Part shown: positions 27,901-35,223 of the stretch, one piece after another | How the letters are laid out: each line of letters begins with the position of its first letter | Position numbering within the stretch: position 1 is the stretch's first letter | Assembly: GCA_019634925.1 (NCBI GenBank) | Contig: JAHCAL010000004.1 | Span: 310,001-374,000 of the forward strand | Source of the DNA: Pseudomonadales bacterium | GTDB taxonomy: Bacteria > Pseudomonadota > Gammaproteobacteria > Pseudomonadales > Azotimanducaceae | Length of the DNA stretch: 64,000 nt | Direction of reading: 5' to 3' | The notes under the pieces: generated by a model | The model's input: the letters and a program-made list of their open reading frames with translations, nothing else | Database searches by the model: none | What the model was told of the DNA's origin: nothing | Program-made: the position numbers and the translations under genes

Positions 27901-28312
27901 GATCGTGGTACCGAACAAGAGCTTCATCACCGGCCAGCTGATCAACTGGACACTCAGCGACACCACGACGCGCGTCACCATCAAGGTCGGGGTGGCCTAT
28001 GGTTCGGATCCCATCCGGGTACGCGAACTGCTCCTGCAGGTGGCCCGCGAGCAGGCCCAGGTTCTGGCGGATCCGGAACCCGCCTGCTGGTTCCTGCAGT
28101 TCGGCGCGAGCTCGCTCGACTTCGAACTGCGCGTCTACGTGGGCACGCTCGCCGACCGCCTGCAGGTGCAGAACGCGATCAACACCCGGATCGCGGGGAT
28201 TTTCGCGGAGCAGGGCATCGAGATCGCGTTTCCACAACTCGACCTGCACGTGCGCGACCTGCCCGCCCGCGTACCGCGCGGCGGCGACCAGCCATCCGCG
28301 CCGGCCGCCTGA
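24983..28312 (+). CDS. Large MscK/KefA-type mechanosensitive channel
   Basis: About 1109 residues from GTG 24983. A signal-like hydrophobic start is followed by roughly 420 residues of Leu/Glu/Arg/Gln-rich periplasmic coiled coil. About ten membrane helices come next, then an MscS domain: pore helix LTVGLGFGLQEIFANFVSG, then ERPFRVGDVITVG and ENKEIVVPNKSFITGQLINWTL. It gates under membrane tension to release solutes. The upstream frame runs through tRNA-Leu, so the start must lie after 24934; GTG 24983, preceded by GGCAGG, is the only reasonable one. Exact start is uncertain. Confidence 0.88.
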   Translation: MLGLATLLLAFALPVFAAAANTATIESTRARLETARLDDTQRQLATERLDAAAAEERSADGLQRQLLELRAAAAALPARSERLRQALALDRDQAIAEWAERLPRDADAETLERVLEQERSIIAELNAEIDAVAGELAQTLSRPAQAAGEIATLRRRIEDLSAPAPEVADEPQLLAEARRIARSSELRRTQTELELRVLEQDTATQRQRLFELTIRELRYRQGLHVRRTEVLQERIADLGRRQLDTLIARLAETETSFAEATGVLADTVAANRALGDELLQQNELLARDRVALAGNEEAKERIAASLRDSRARLELGGTNERVGRWLWSERRRLESPARLGQRLEAVRGALADARLRQVTLNEEARDLVDIPAAARARSAATPATVDDEATEITPSQALEPILQQQADLLALLEPLLQRRIAALEQTELALRTQIDDTRTLQQLLDRHLLWIPSHGPIGPTWFERIPEGLYDLVKPSRFLTTLDLSRRAVAAQPLPWLGSLALLVVLVELRRRARAQIESEAPITRQIRRDTYRATARALGWTLIAALPGPAAVYLLGLLIQGVGNPGRFSDSLGRALVMLFIPLLAVQVLRWTAIERGLGHAHFRWMRARREALRRTLPIAAAVVLPAYFVSTLAFLRNLELPNDVQARVAVVIACLALAWTAWQLLAAGRVWVVRGVELEPSSVRRALRIALPVVPLFIAFLVLNGYVYSATLLLQALLTTFAMIVLVTILAGLLGRWFLLGERRLAYQRQQERLAAQSGDARGDATPEPEAEITLEQVNAQTSRMLRVLRLTLVAAGLIAVWAEVLPAVGRLDEIALWHFTETGADGTPLRQPVTLMALLLGAFALALTTAGARNLPGLIEIGLLSRTHIDAGSRYAITSVLRYAIVITGTLIGLSLLGMRWSQLQWMAAALTVGLGFGLQEIFANFVSGLILLFERPFRVGDVITVGELTGRVTRIRTRATTILDFENKEIVVPNKSFITGQLINWTLSDTTTRVTIKVGVAYGSDPIRVRELLLQVAREQAQVLADPEPACWFLQFGASSLDFELRVYVGTLADRLQVQNAINTRIAGIFAEQGIEIAFPQLDLHVRDLPARVPRGGDQPSAPAA

Positions 28313-28344
28313 CGAGGACCCGAACGGGGCGGGCGATCTGCGCG

Positions 28345-29064
28345 TCAGGCCGGTTTGCGGGCGAGGAACAGCTCGCGTTCGTACCCGTCGATCAGCACCT
28401 CGGCCACGAAACCGGTCTCGTGCAGGAACCCGAGCCACTCGGCGCGGGCGAACAGGCCGTACGTGTGGGTTTCATGCACGACCCGCACGGGCTTGCCCGT
28501 CTCCCGCAGCAGGCAGACGTATTCCACCGTGCACGTGCTGTCCGAAGGGTCCGGATCGTGGAGCCATTCGAGATAGCGCAGCCCGCGACCGTCACCGTCC
28601 ACCCCACCGTGCTCGGTGCCCGGCGCGAATGTCTCCCGCACGCTGTCCGGAACGAACAGCGCGAGGCCGCCAGGCCGCAGGTGTACCCAGGCGGTCGCCA
28701 CCGCTTCGCGCAGGGCGGTCGGGGTCGTCATGTATTCGATCGCGTCGTGCACGAACACCGCGTCGAACGCCCGGCCGAGCCTCAACGTACGCATGTCGCC
28801 CTGGACGTGCTCGCAGTCCGGATTGAGGTCGCGGCTGATGGCGAGCATGTCGGCCGACAGGTCCGTCAGCGTCACTTGCCGGAAAGCCGACTTCATGTGC
28901 CAGGCGTTGTTGCCGCCCCCGGCGCCGAGTTCGAGGAGCGTGGCGTCGGCCGGTAGACCGGCGGCGCGGAAGGTCTCGACGAAAAACCGAGCCTCCTCGG
29001 CGTAGTCTTCCACCGGCGACAGCAGCGGCCACCAGCGGGCGAGATCTCCGTACATTTCGAGCAT
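28345..29064 (-). CDS. Class I SAM-dependent methyltransferase
   Basis: A 239-residue protein with a Rossmann methyltransferase core: motif I LLELGAGGGNNAWHM (near residues 43-57), an acidic residue after VTLTDLSADML, then the GDMRTLRLGRAFDAVFVHDAIEYM stretch ending in motif IV. The target is unknown. ATG 29064 has GGGAGG about 9 bp upstream; a second ATG three codons on is possible. It is convergent with the mechanosensitive channel gene. Confidence 0.87.
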   Translation of the reverse strand: MLEMYGDLARWWPLLSPVEDYAEEARFFVETFRAAGLPADATLLELGAGGGNNAWHMKSAFRQVTLTDLSADMLAISRDLNPDCEHVQGDMRTLRLGRAFDAVFVHDAIEYMTTPTALREAVATAWVHLRPGGLALFVPDSVRETFAPGTEHGGVDGDGRGLRYLEWLHDPDPSDSTCTVEYVCLLRETGKPVRVVHETHTYGLFARAEWLGFLHETGFVAEVLIDGYERELFLARKPA

Positions 29065-29098
29065 CTTCCCGAACCTCCCGGCCGACTCGTACCCGACC

Positions 29099-29137
29099 GA
29101 TCGACCTCGCCAATCGACCCGACCAATCGACCCGGCC
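29099..29137. repeat. Three tandem 13-bp repeats between divergent genes
   Basis: GATCGACCTCGCC, AATCGACCCGACC and AATCGACCCGGCC lie head to tail at 29099, 29112 and 29125. They lie in the 211-bp region between the divergent methyltransferase and phoH genes, 35 bp upstream of the methyltransferase start. They could be binding sites for a regulator or a slippage product. Confidence 0.7.
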
Positions 29138-29275
29138 TAGGCCCGCTTGCTTTTGCCTGCGAGCGGATCAATCATCGACGGCGTCGCTCAACAGAAGGAA
29201 ACCACAAACCGCAACCAGCCACCAATGCAGCACAGAGACCCGGTCATCCAGCAATCGACGAGGTACCTGTTTTAC

Positions 29276-30091
29276 ATGGCGAAACGATCCCAGGCACGGC
29301 ACAGGACTCTTACCCGGACAACCAGCAACGAGGAGCGCGGCTACCGAGATCGCAAGACCAGACCAGGACGACGAACCGATACCGACACCGCGATCATCGT
29401 CGACCTGAACGCCCTCAACCACAGTCTCCAGACCGCCTATAGCTCGCCACGGGTCCCGGCCCCGCTCGAAGCCCGCACGCCTTCACAGAAACGTTACATC
29501 ACCGCCATCCGCAATCACTGCCTGACCTTCGGTATCGGCCCGGCCGGCACCGGCAAGAGCTATTGCGCCGGCGCACTGGCGGCACAGGCCCTGGAAAGCG
29601 GCCAGATCGATCGCATCATCCTCACCCGGCCGGCCGTCGAGGCGGGCGAACAGCTCGGCTTCCTGCCCGGCGACCTGAACGAGAAGTTCTCGCCCTACAT
29701 CGACGCGTTCCGCGACATCCTGAACGCCAGGCTCGGCGCCGGCACGGTGGAGTACTGCCTGCGCCACGGCCGCATCGTCGCGTCGCCGCTCGCCTACATG
29801 CGGGGCAAGACCTTCGACTCACGGACGTTCGTGGTGCTGGACGAGGCGCAGAACACCACGCCGGCCCAGATGAAGATGTTCCTGACCCGGATCGGCGAGG
29901 ACAGCCGCGTGGTCGTCAATGGCGACCTGCGCCAGAGCGACATCCGCGGCCCGAACGGGCTGGCCGATGCCATCGAGCGACTGGACGGCCTGCCCGGCGT
30001 GCACGTCCACCGTTTCGAACGTGATGACATCGTCCGCAGCGGGCTGGTGCGGGCGATCATCGACCGCTACGAACCCGCCGCAGCGACGTGA
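29276..30091 (+). CDS. phoH: PhoH-like ATPase
   Basis: A 271-residue P-loop protein of the short PhoH type (no PIN or KH domain), alike in length and order to E. coli PhoH. It has Walker A GPAGTGKS, TRPAVEAGEQLGFLPGDL, AYMRGKTF and Walker B VVLDEAQN, then MKMFLTRIGEDSRVVVNGD. A basic N-terminus precedes the domain (MAKRSQARHRT). ATG 29276 is chosen because E. coli PhoH begins similarly; in-frame ATG 29225 is an alternative. A role in phosphate-starvation or RNA metabolism is suspected for the family but not proven. Confidence 0.85.
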   Translation: MAKRSQARHRTLTRTTSNEERGYRDRKTRPGRRTDTDTAIIVDLNALNHSLQTAYSSPRVPAPLEARTPSQKRYITAIRNHCLTFGIGPAGTGKSYCAGALAAQALESGQIDRIILTRPAVEAGEQLGFLPGDLNEKFSPYIDAFRDILNARLGAGTVEYCLRHGRIVASPLAYMRGKTFDSRTFVVLDEAQNTTPAQMKMFLTRIGEDSRVVVNGDLRQSDIRGPNGLADAIERLDGLPGVHVHRFERDDIVRSGLVRAIIDRYEPAAAT

Positions 30092-30110
30092 GCGGCGGAT
30101 GAGGCACGAT

Positions 30111-30132
30111 GACCGGCTCGCCGGGGCCGGTC
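30111..30132. terminator. Hairpin between convergent phoH and RND genes
   Basis: GACCGGC (30111-30117) and GCCGGTC (30126-30132) are exact inverted repeats around an 8-nt loop. The hairpin lies 20 bp past the phoH stop and overlaps the RND stop codon. It has no T-run, so termination strength is uncertain. Confidence 0.4.
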
Positions 30133-33100
30133 ATCCGTTCGACGCCACCGCTGCTGGCCGCGCACGCATGGCATCCGGGAGCCAGCGCCAGCCCAGCACC
30201 GCGCGGATCATCACCGGCAGCATCGTGATCGAAAGCAACGCGGCACCGACCAGCCCTCCGATCATCGCCCACGCCATCGGCGGCCAGAGCGTCGAGTCCG
30301 ACCATACGAGTGGCAACAGGCCGACGATCGTGGTCGCCGAGGTGACGAGTATCGGACGCGTGCGCCGGCGCAGGGCGTCCTCGATCGCACGATCCAGGGG
30401 CGTGCCGTCGCGCAGCCGGTCGTCGACCGCGGAGAGCAGGAGTATCGCGTTGTTGACGGTGATGCCGACGAGCGCGATCAGTCCCTGCAACGGCTGGAAC
30501 CCGAACGCGCTGCCGGACAGGAGCAGCGCAGGGAAGACGCCAGCCGCGGCGAGCGGCAGCGACGCCAGCACGATGCCGACGCGGCGCAGCGAATTGAACT
30601 GCACCAGCACGAAGAACAGGAACACCAGTGCCCCGAGCGGCGCGGCGGTCACGATCGCGCTATTCGCCTCGCCCGACGCCTCCGCCTCGCCGCCCTGTTC
30701 GATCACGGTTCCGGCCGGCAGCGCGGTCACGTCGAGCGCGGCGCGCAGCCCCTCGAGCACGCCGGCATAGCCCACCCCGGCGTCGAGTTCGGCGGAGACA
30801 CTCGCATACTGCCGCTGATTGCGCCGCTCGATCAGCTCCGGACGGATCGCCACCTCCACGGCGGCCAGCTGGGCCACCGGCAGCATGCGCCCGTCCGGGT
30901 GCCGGATCGGGAGCCCCACGATATCGGCCTGCCCGAGGTACGGACTGCCCCGCATGCGCACCTGGATCGGCACGCTCTCCTCACCGGCGCGATAGCTGCC
31001 GGCGGGATAGCCCTGGGTGCTGGCGAGCAGCCATTGGCTCACCGCAGCCGGACCGAGCCCCTGCCGTTCCGGCCAGCCGGCCGGCAGGGCGACGTCGAGC
31101 GCCGGCACGCCCTGGCCGAGGCTGTGCCGTACGTTGCGGGTGCCGGGGGCTTCCTGCAGCAGTCCCGCGACCGTCTCGGTCGCCGCCACCAGCGCGCGGC
31201 GATCCTCGTGGTAGACACGTAGCTCGACCGGCGCATTGGTCGGCGGCCCCTGCCGCAGGATCACGGGAATCACCTCCACGCCGGGGAGCGCCTCGGCCGA
31301 CCAGGCCAGGACCCGGGCGACCAGCTCGCGATTGTGGGCGAGCCCGGCGGTCTCGACGAGCAGGCGCGCGCGTTCAGGTTCGCGCGGCGTGCGCGACAGG
31401 TTGTAGTAGAACGCGGGCCCGGAGAAACCGGTGAACCGGTGTACGCTGCCGACCCGCGGGTCGGTGCGCAGGAAGTCCTCCACCCGTGCCGCGGCGACAC
31501 CGGTCGTGTCCATGGTTGTGCCGCTCGGCAGGCGCAGCTCGACGAGCACCGCCGCACGGTCCGCTTCCGGAAAGAACTGCTGTTCGAGCAGCGGGAATAC
31601 GGCGAGCGAGCCGCCGAGCGCAAGCGTGCCGGCCAGCACCGTGAGGCGTGGGCGCCGCGCGACGAGGCCGACCGCGCTTGCGGCGATCCACTCGAACACC
31701 CGTTCCCGTGCCGGCGCCTGGCGCGGCTGCAGTACACGCCCGGCAACCAGCGGCATGACCAGCACCGCGAACGCATAACTCACCACCAGCCCCAACGTGA
31801 CCGCGAGCGGAATGCCGCGCGTGAAGTCCGCGGTACTGCCGCTCGACAGCAACAGGGGCATGAACGCGGCGACGGTCGTGCCGGTGGCTGCCAGCAGCGG
31901 CCCGGCGAGTTCCCCGACGGCGTTGCGCATCGCGCCGACCCGGTCGTCGCCGGCATCGAGCCGGCGCTGCACGCCTTCCACCACCACGATGGCGTTGTCG
32001 ACGAGGATGCCGAGCGCAACCACCATGCCGATCACGGCGATCTGCTGCAGCACGCCACCACCCATGGCGTAGACCGCGAGTGTCGCGAGCGTCACGACCG
32101 GCAGCATGGTGGCGACCACCAGCGCCGGGCGCAGGCCCATCGCGGCCACGAGGACCACGAAGATCAGCGCCATGGCGGTCAGCAGGGTACCGAGCAGCCC
32201 GCGCATCCGCTCCGCGGTATAGGTGGGCTGGTAGAACATCTCCTCGATGGCCAGCGGTGCGACTTCCGCACCCACCGCTGCGGCCGCGACGCGCAGGCGT
32301 GCACCGAGTTCGAGTACGTCCACCTGGTCCGGGGTCGCGCGGACTTCGACGGCGACGGCGGGTACGCCGTCGAGCCACGCGCCGGTCAGGGCAGGCCGCG
32401 GCGTAGCGCGGGTGATTTCGGCGATGGCGCCGAGCGGCACGACGGCGCCACCCGGCAGCGGCACCGGCACGCCGGCGAGTTCCGCGAGGTCGGCGAAATC
32501 GAGCTCCATTGTGACCGGCAGGCTGCGCCCCGCGCCCTGCAGCGTTCCCGTCGCCGACGGCAGGTTGCGCGCCGCGACGGCCTGCGCGAGCGCCGCCGGG
32601 TCGAGTCCGAGCGCTGCGAGCTCGGACGCGCTGACGTCGATCGCGAGTTCCTCGCCCGGGTCGCCGGAAAGGCGCGTCACCGAGACCCCTTCGATGCGCG
32701 CCAGCCGGTCGCGCAGCCGGATCGCCGCCGCACGGCGATCCACGGCCGCACCGCCGGTCACCGCGTATACGGCGACGACGGCGCCGAACACGCGGTCGTC
32801 GAGCTGCGGGGCGGGGACCCCCACCGGCAACTCGGCGCGCGCCCGCTCGAGCGCTGCCCGTACCCGCATCCACTCGGGCTCGGTGTCGTAGACGTCGTCC
32901 CTGAGCGCCACGCTGATCACGGCCAGCCCTTGTCGCGCGGTGGTGGTCACCTCGTCGACGGCGGCTTCCTGCATCAGCTCCCGCTCTATGGGGCGGGCGA
33001 CCAGCCGCGCGACCGTCGCGGCCTCGGCGCCAGGGTAGGCGGCGGTGACGATTCCGAGCCGATACGGGAACGTGGGGTCCTCCTGCTTCGGCATGCCCTG

Positions 33101-33181
33101 CAGCGCGATGAGTCCGGTGGTCGCCAGCAGCAGCGCGATCACCAGCAGCAGGCGATCGCGGCCGAGCACCGCGGCGATCAC
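30131..33181 (-). CDS. RND-superfamily efflux permease
   Basis: A 1016-residue AcrB-like inner-membrane pump with the usual duplicated layout: one helix, a large periplasmic loop, six helices, then the same again. Helix 4 carries GILVDNAIVVVE (D395, N396), where AcrB has two Asp; helix 10 has GITVNNAILLL where AcrB has Lys940. So the proton-relay set differs from AcrB. GTG 33181 overlaps the adaptor stop (GTGA). A TolC-like outer-membrane partner is not in the window. Substrate unknown; regulation by the divergent TetR protein is likely. Confidence 0.92.
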   Translation of the reverse strand: MIAAVLGRDRLLLVIALLLATTGLIALQGMPKQEDPTFPYRLGIVTAAYPGAEAATVARLVARPIERELMQEAAVDEVTTTARQGLAVISVALRDDVYDTEPEWMRVRAALERARAELPVGVPAPQLDDRVFGAVVAVYAVTGGAAVDRRAAAIRLRDRLARIEGVSVTRLSGDPGEELAIDVSASELAALGLDPAALAQAVAARNLPSATGTLQGAGRSLPVTMELDFADLAELAGVPVPLPGGAVVPLGAIAEITRATPRPALTGAWLDGVPAVAVEVRATPDQVDVLELGARLRVAAAAVGAEVAPLAIEEMFYQPTYTAERMRGLLGTLLTAMALIFVVLVAAMGLRPALVVATMLPVVTLATLAVYAMGGGVLQQIAVIGMVVALGILVDNAIVVVEGVQRRLDAGDDRVGAMRNAVGELAGPLLAATGTTVAAFMPLLLSSGSTADFTRGIPLAVTLGLVVSYAFAVLVMPLVAGRVLQPRQAPARERVFEWIAASAVGLVARRPRLTVLAGTLALGGSLAVFPLLEQQFFPEADRAAVLVELRLPSGTTMDTTGVAAARVEDFLRTDPRVGSVHRFTGFSGPAFYYNLSRTPREPERARLLVETAGLAHNRELVARVLAWSAEALPGVEVIPVILRQGPPTNAPVELRVYHEDRRALVAATETVAGLLQEAPGTRNVRHSLGQGVPALDVALPAGWPERQGLGPAAVSQWLLASTQGYPAGSYRAGEESVPIQVRMRGSPYLGQADIVGLPIRHPDGRMLPVAQLAAVEVAIRPELIERRNQRQYASVSAELDAGVGYAGVLEGLRAALDVTALPAGTVIEQGGEAEASGEANSAIVTAAPLGALVFLFFVLVQFNSLRRVGIVLASLPLAAAGVFPALLLSGSAFGFQPLQGLIALVGITVNNAILLLSAVDDRLRDGTPLDRAIEDALRRRTRPILVTSATTIVGLLPLVWSDSTLWPPMAWAMIGGLVGAALLSITMLPVMIRAVLGWRWLPDAMRARPAAVASNG

Positions 33182-34323
33182 GGCAATACCCGAACTGCAG
33201 TGCCGACCGGCAGCACGGCGGGGGCCGCGGTGATGACGAGGGCCCCGACCGGTAGACGCGCATCGGCCAGCACCGCATCGCCGAGCAGATGGCGCGGCTC
33301 GACCACGTGGCGGGCGACGCGGCCCTGTTCCACCGTGAGTACGGTGGCCGGCGGAACGCCACCGGCGGCCCGCAGGCTTTCCACGGGCAGTCGCACGGCT
33401 GCCACCAGTGGCATCGGGAAGCGGGCCTCGACGGGCTCCCCGGCGATGCGCGACCCGCTCGAATCGGCGAGGGCCGCCACCACCCGCACGAGTCCGCTGC
33501 CGTCGCCGCCGCCGGACTTCTCGCGCACGATCGCCGGCCACGGTCGTGCGTCCGCGAGCCCGCGCAGCGCAAGCTCTGCACCCGGTTCCAGGGTCGCCGC
33601 CAGCCGCGGGGGCAGCAGGAATTCCGCCTCGAGTTCGTCCGGATCGGAGAGGACCAGCACCGGCTGCCCGGCGGCTAGGTAGTCACCGGGCTCCGCAAGT
33701 ATCCGGTCGACGATGCCGGCATGGGGCGCACGCACGATCAACTCGTCAGCGGTGGCCGCCGCGGCGCTGGCACTCGCCCGTGCGCGGCGCAGGCTGGCCG
33801 CGAGGCTCTGCACGTCCGACTCGACGGCATCGACCCGGTCCGCCGCGATGAGTCCACGCGCGAACAATGCGCGTTCGCGTTGCAGATCGAGTTCCGCCTT
33901 GCGCAACCGCGGCTCCAGCGCTGCGGCTTCGGCCAGCGCGGCCCGGCGCGCCGGATCGAGCGACGGATGCTCGAGCACCGCGAGCACGTCGCCCGCAGCC
34001 ACCCGGGTACCGAGTTGCACGGGGCGCTCCGCGAGCACGCCCGCGACCTGCGGCGCGACCTGGCTGCGCGCGCGCGCGCGCAGCACGCCATGGAAGCCGA
34101 CCGCCACCGCGTCGGGCGCGGGTTCCACCGGCACCGCCACTACCGGCACCGGCACCGGGGCAGCCAACTGTGCCGGGGGTCCGCTGCAGCCCGACTGCAG
34201 GCCGGCCACCCCGACGATCGCGAGCGCGCCAACCGCGACCGCGAGGAAACGGATCACCCCGAGTGCTTTGCGAAAGCCTGCAGACATCACGACCACCACC
34301 CGACTTCCAACTGCGCTGAGCAT
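33178..34323 (-). CDS. RND efflux periplasmic adaptor (membrane fusion) lipoprotein
   Basis: About 381 residues. A signal region ends in GLQSGC, a plausible lipobox. The biotinyl/lipoyl half-motif (VAPQVAGVLAERPVQLGTRV), an alpha-hairpin rich in Ala/Arg (QSLAASLRRARASA), the second lipoyl half (IVRAPHAGIVDRIL) and a beta-barrel follow. It links the pump to the outer membrane channel. ATG 34323 has GGTGGT upstream; ATG 34287 would give a neater signal peptide and is nearly as likely, while ATG 34347 would place an operator inside the gene. Confidence 0.88.
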   Translation of the reverse strand: MLSAVGSRVVVVMSAGFRKALGVIRFLAVAVGALAIVGVAGLQSGCSGPPAQLAAPVPVPVVAVPVEPAPDAVAVGFHGVLRARARSQVAPQVAGVLAERPVQLGTRVAAGDVLAVLEHPSLDPARRAALAEAAALEPRLRKAELDLQRERALFARGLIAADRVDAVESDVQSLAASLRRARASASAAAATADELIVRAPHAGIVDRILAEPGDYLAAGQPVLVLSDPDELEAEFLLPPRLAATLEPGAELALRGLADARPWPAIVREKSGGGDGSGLVRVVAALADSSGSRIAGEPVEARFPMPLVAAVRLPVESLRAAGGVPPATVLTVEQGRVARHVVEPRHLLGDAVLADARLPVGALVITAAPAVLPVGTAVRVLP

Positions 34324-34327
34324 GGAC

Positions 34328-34396
34328 TTACCACCGTAAAGATCCATCTTACCGCCGTCAAGTTAAATCTTATCAATGTCAACTTACCGATGTTAA
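34328..34396. promoter_or_regulatory. Array of four palindromic operator-like sites in divergent promoter
   Basis: Four 13-bp sites of the form TTAYCRMYGTNAA: TTACCACCGTAAA (34328), TTACCGCCGTCAA (34349), TTATCAATGTCAA (34370) and TTACCGATGTTAA (34384). The first three start 21 bp apart, two helical turns, so a bound regulator would sit on one DNA face; the fourth is 14 bp on. They fill the AT-rich region between the RND adaptor and the TetR gene. They are the likely binding sites for that TetR repressor. Confidence 0.7.
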
Positions 34397-34473
34397 ATTG
34401 GTGTGATAGACTGCGCGCCTGCCTGACCGCTCCCCAGCGCCCGGGAACGCCCATCGACTCGAGACCCCCCGCC

Positions 34474-35196
34474 ATGATCGACACGACCCGCGACACCGCC
34501 CAAGCGCCGGCGCCGAAGTCGTTTCACCACGGCGATCTGCGCCGGGCGCTGATCGAGGCTGCCAACGAGATCCTGGCCGAGGACGGTCTCGACGGGCTCA
34601 CGCTGCGGAAGCTCGCCCAACGGATCGGTGTCTCCCACGCGGCGCCCTATCACCATTTCGAGGACAAGGCCGCCGTGCTGGCGGCCGTCGCGGAAGCGGG
34701 CTTCGCCCGGCTGACCGAGGCGCTGCAGGCCGCCACCACCGCGACCGGGACGGATCCGTTCGCGCGCCTGACGGCGACCGGCACGACCTACGTGGCGTTC
34801 GCGCTCGCGCATCCGGGGTACTTCGCGGTCATGTTCCGACCGGACCTGTCCCGGCCCGCAGCCAATCCCGGTGTCGATCAGGCGAGCGGGGGCGCGTTTC
34901 AGCACCTGGTCGCGGTAATGGGTGAATGCCTCGGCGCAGGCGTGCCGATCGAGGTGCGGGACAACCTGGTGCTGACCGCCTGGTCGGCCGTGCACGGCGC
35001 GGCCGAGCTGCTGGTGCACGGCCCGCTGGGGCGCAAATCGGCCGGCCTTGGCATACCCCCGGACGCACTCGCGACCCGGATACCCGCAATGATCACGGGC
35101 CTGGTCCGCACCGCTGTCGCGGCCGGCCTGACGGGCGCGGCGGGCCACGCGTGGCTCGCCGCGGCGACGGCGGCTGAACGTCGTGCGCGCGAGTAG
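34474..35196 (+). CDS. TetR/AcrR-family transcriptional regulator of the adjacent RND pump
   Basis: A 240-residue protein. The HTH lies in the first 70 residues (HGDLRRALIEAANEILAEDG, TLRKLAQRIGVSHAAPYHHF), followed by a ligand domain with TetR_C-like LAHPGYFAVMF and ending in an Ala-rich helix. The start is ATG 34474; earlier in-frame starts fall in the operator region. It is divergent from the RND adaptor, so it most likely represses both itself and the pump until ligand binds. The 3' end faces the carboxyltransferase gene across a short palindrome. Confidence 0.92.
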   Translation: MIDTTRDTAQAPAPKSFHHGDLRRALIEAANEILAEDGLDGLTLRKLAQRIGVSHAAPYHHFEDKAAVLAAVAEAGFARLTEALQAATTATGTDPFARLTATGTTYVAFALAHPGYFAVMFRPDLSRPAANPGVDQASGGAFQHLVAVMGECLGAGVPIEVRDNLVLTAWSAVHGAAELLVHGPLGRKSAGLGIPPDALATRIPAMITGLVRTAVAAGLTGAAGHAWLAAATAAERRARE

Positions 35197-35200
35197 CGCG

Positions 35201-35223
35201 CCTGGCGAGCCCCAGGCTCGCAC
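35201..35223. repeat. Short palindromic repeat, copy 1 of 3
   Basis: GCGAGCC (35205-35211) and GGCTCGC (35215-35221) flank loop CCA. The 27 bp between the convergent stops of the TetR gene (35196) and carboxyltransferase gene (35224) are little more than this hairpin. The same palindrome with similar flanks (GCGCGCCTG before, ACTC after) recurs at 39644 and 48526. Confidence 0.75.

Noticed and set aside
33721-34473. N-terminal extension of the TetR gene back to 33721
   Set aside because: The extension overlaps the RND adaptor gene antisense and would cover the operator array. The TetR domain begins normally after ATG 34474.
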